From: an uncultured Oscillospiraceae bacterium
Lineage (GTDB): Bacteria; Bacillota; Clostridia; Oscillospirales; Oscillospiraceae
Reading direction: 5' to 3'
DNA length: 29,183 bases
Assembly (NCBI GenBank): GCA_934565795.1
Contig: CAKTIM010000026.1
Coordinates: forward strand, 1-29,183
Under the pieces are notes generated by a model. That model saw only the letters and a program-made list of their open reading frames with translations, was not told the origin of the DNA and did not search any database. The stretch's first letter is position 1, and each line of letters opens with the position of its first letter. Positions 28,157-29,183 of this stretch are shown here, piece after piece. Both the position numbers and the translations under genes were made by a program.

Positions 28157-29183
28157 ATGAAGATGCGGTTTTTCCTGTCTGCCCTGGCGGCGGTGCTGCT
28201 GGCGGGGCTGCTGTATGCGGTGGATACATCGGCGGATATCGTGTACGGCCGTCAATGCCCCGACGTATATTATCACAACACTGGCATGTACCGCAACGCG
28301 GAAACGCACTATCTGTATTGCTACGGCTGCGAGACGGCAAAGTATGAAGAGCCTCACACCGAAAACCACGCCCCCACCTGCACCGAAGGCTCCTCCTGCG
28401 CCGTATGCGGGATAGCGATGAGCGGGCCGATCGCGCACAACTTTGTTCAGACGCAGGTGCTCGAGGCTACCTGCTACTCCCCCAAAACCATCATATCCAC
28501 CTGCACTGGCTGCAAAGCGACGGAAAGGGAGAAGGTGGGCAGCCCCCGTGCGCATCAATTCGGGGACTATCGGCTGTATACGGCGGCGACCTGCGATAAG
28601 GACGCCGTTTATAGAGCAAGGTGCACCTATTCCGGCTGTGGAACGTCAGATATAATTACCAGACCAAGCACCGCCCTGGGGCACAGCTTCCCGGAGGAGA
28701 ATTATATCTCCGACGGCAACGCCACCTGCGAGCAGGATGGAACAAAAACCGCCCGGTGCGTCCGCTACGGCTCCGGCGGCTGCCAGGAAACCCACACCAA
28801 AACCGACGAAGGCTCCGCTCTGGAGCATGACTTCCTGGAGGCGGATTACGTCCCCAACGGCGACGCCACCTGCGAGCAGGACGGAACAAAAACCGCCCGG
28901 TGCGTCCGCTACGGCTCCGGCGGCTGCCGGGAAACCCACACCAAAACCGACGAAGGCTCCGTTCTGGGGCACAGGTTCCTGGAGGCGGATTACGTCCCCA
29001 ATGGTGACGCCACCTGCGAGCAGGACGGAACGAAAACCGCCAAATGCATCCGCTTCGGCTCCGGCGGCTGTCAGGAAACCCACACCAAAACCGACGAAGA
29101 CTCCGCTCTGGGGCACAGGTTCCTGGAGGCGGATTACGTCCCCAATGGTGACGCCACCTGCGAGCAGGACGGAACGAAAACCG
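28157..29183 (+). CDS. Secreted cysteine-rich tandem-repeat protein (3' end outside window)
   Basis: The open frame runs from ATG 28157 (AAAGGAGG 7 nt upstream) to the window edge, 342 codons without a stop. Residues 1-~25 are a signal peptide or anchor (FFLSALAAVLLAGLLYAV). Residues ~30-175 have irregular CxxC and HxxG-type units (CYGCE, CAVCG, CTGCK). From about residue 176 a 48-residue unit repeats: LEADYVPNGDATCEQDGTKT, then CVRYGSGGC, then ETHTKTDEGS..LGH, with three cysteines each. Such units resemble the short Cys/His repeats of clostridial surface proteins. No catalytic domain is visible in the part present. The function is unknown, and surface adhesion or metal/disulfide-stabilised scaffolding is possible. 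Confidence 0.8.
   Translation, partial: MKMRFFLSALAAVLLAGLLYAVDTSADIVYGRQCPDVYYHNTGMYRNAETHYLYCYGCETAKYEEPHTENHAPTCTEGSSCAVCGIAMSGPIAHNFVQTQVLEATCYSPKTIISTCTGCKATEREKVGSPRAHQFGDYRLYTAATCDKDAVYRARCTYSGCGTSDIITRPSTALGHSFPEENYISDGNATCEQDGTKTARCVRYGSGGCQETHTKTDEGSALEHDFLEADYVPNGDATCEQDGTKTARCVRYGSGGCRETHTKTDEGSVLGHRFLEADYVPNGDATCEQDGTKTAKCIRFGSGGCQETHTKTDEDSALGHRFLEADYVPNGDATCEQDGTKT
28680..29183 (+). repeat. Tandem 144-bp repeats within the cysteine-rich gene
   Basis: The word GAGGCGGATTACGTCCCCAA starts at 28838, 28982 and 29126, exactly 144 bp apart. A diverged first unit begins about 28694. Units are nearly identical at the DNA level, with mostly single-base differences. The array is cut by the window end. 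Confidence 0.9.

Noticed and set aside
28646..29116. Minus-strand open frame with FVGFGVGF repeats
   Set aside because: It is the reverse translation of the 144-bp repeats. The plus-strand frame has a ribosome site, a signal peptide and ordered cysteines.
28680..29183. CRISPR-like array
   Set aside because: The repeats are 144 bp long, directly adjacent without unique spacers, and stay in frame within a coding gene.

Overview
The window looks like a chromosomal segment of a high-GC gut-type Clostridia, probably Oscillospiraceae/Ruminococcaceae. The grounds are GC-rich coding DNA, strong AGGAGG ribosome binding sites, sigma-A promoters (TTGACA-17-TATAAT type), an acetogen-type metF/metV/rnfC2 cluster, BlaI/BlaR and CsoR regulators, a guanine riboswitch on xpt, and many small palindromic intergenic elements. 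No rRNA, tRNA, CRISPR array or phage was seen. The family assignment is inference.

Layout. 1-226: 3' end of an IS1182-like transposase and terminator hairpins. 227-3757 (minus): rnfC2-metV-metF, a methylenetetrahydrofolate reductase operon of the folate (methyl) branch of the Wood-Ljungdahl pathway. 3974-4346 and 12553-12992: two inverted copies of an intergenic repeat bracketing about 8.2 kb. Between them lie a polar amino-acid ABC transporter operon with an AbgB-like M20 amidohydrolase (4669-8590), an unusual three-zinc-repeat/AP2 protein (8669-9553), a LytS-like kinase with a REC-winged-helix regulator (9826-11902), and a flavin-binding PPOX/NimA-like protein (11907-12404).

13098-14531 is a CapA-like membrane-anchored protein. 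It is followed by a compact candidate type I toxin-antitoxin locus (14621-14946): a 26-aa hydrophobic peptide gene facing an antisense RNA with its own consensus promoter and terminator. Then come a HerA-like/DUF853 NTPase (15121-16728), an aldo/keto reductase with two 4Fe-4S motifs (minus, 16765-17877), a divergent CsoR-type regulator (18099-18374), and a BlaI-BlaR pair (minus, 18452-21198). The BlaR sensor carries six SH3b-like repeats instead of a penicillin-binding domain.

21506-27585 (minus) is a purine salvage and uptake unit: guanine riboswitch, xpt, BMP-family substrate-binding protein, double ABC ATPase and two permeases (nucleoside-uptake type). Upstream lie two divergent candidate small RNA genes (27.66-28.02 kb), a small palindromic element with 20-bp inverted ends, and the start of a secreted cysteine-rich protein built of nearly identical 48-residue repeats that runs off the window end.

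The most interesting items are the type I toxin-antitoxin locus, the SH3b-decorated BlaR, the BlaI gene whose natural start position reads ACG, the candidate small RNA with an ATG-TAC-TAA mini-ORF, and the families of palindromic repeats.
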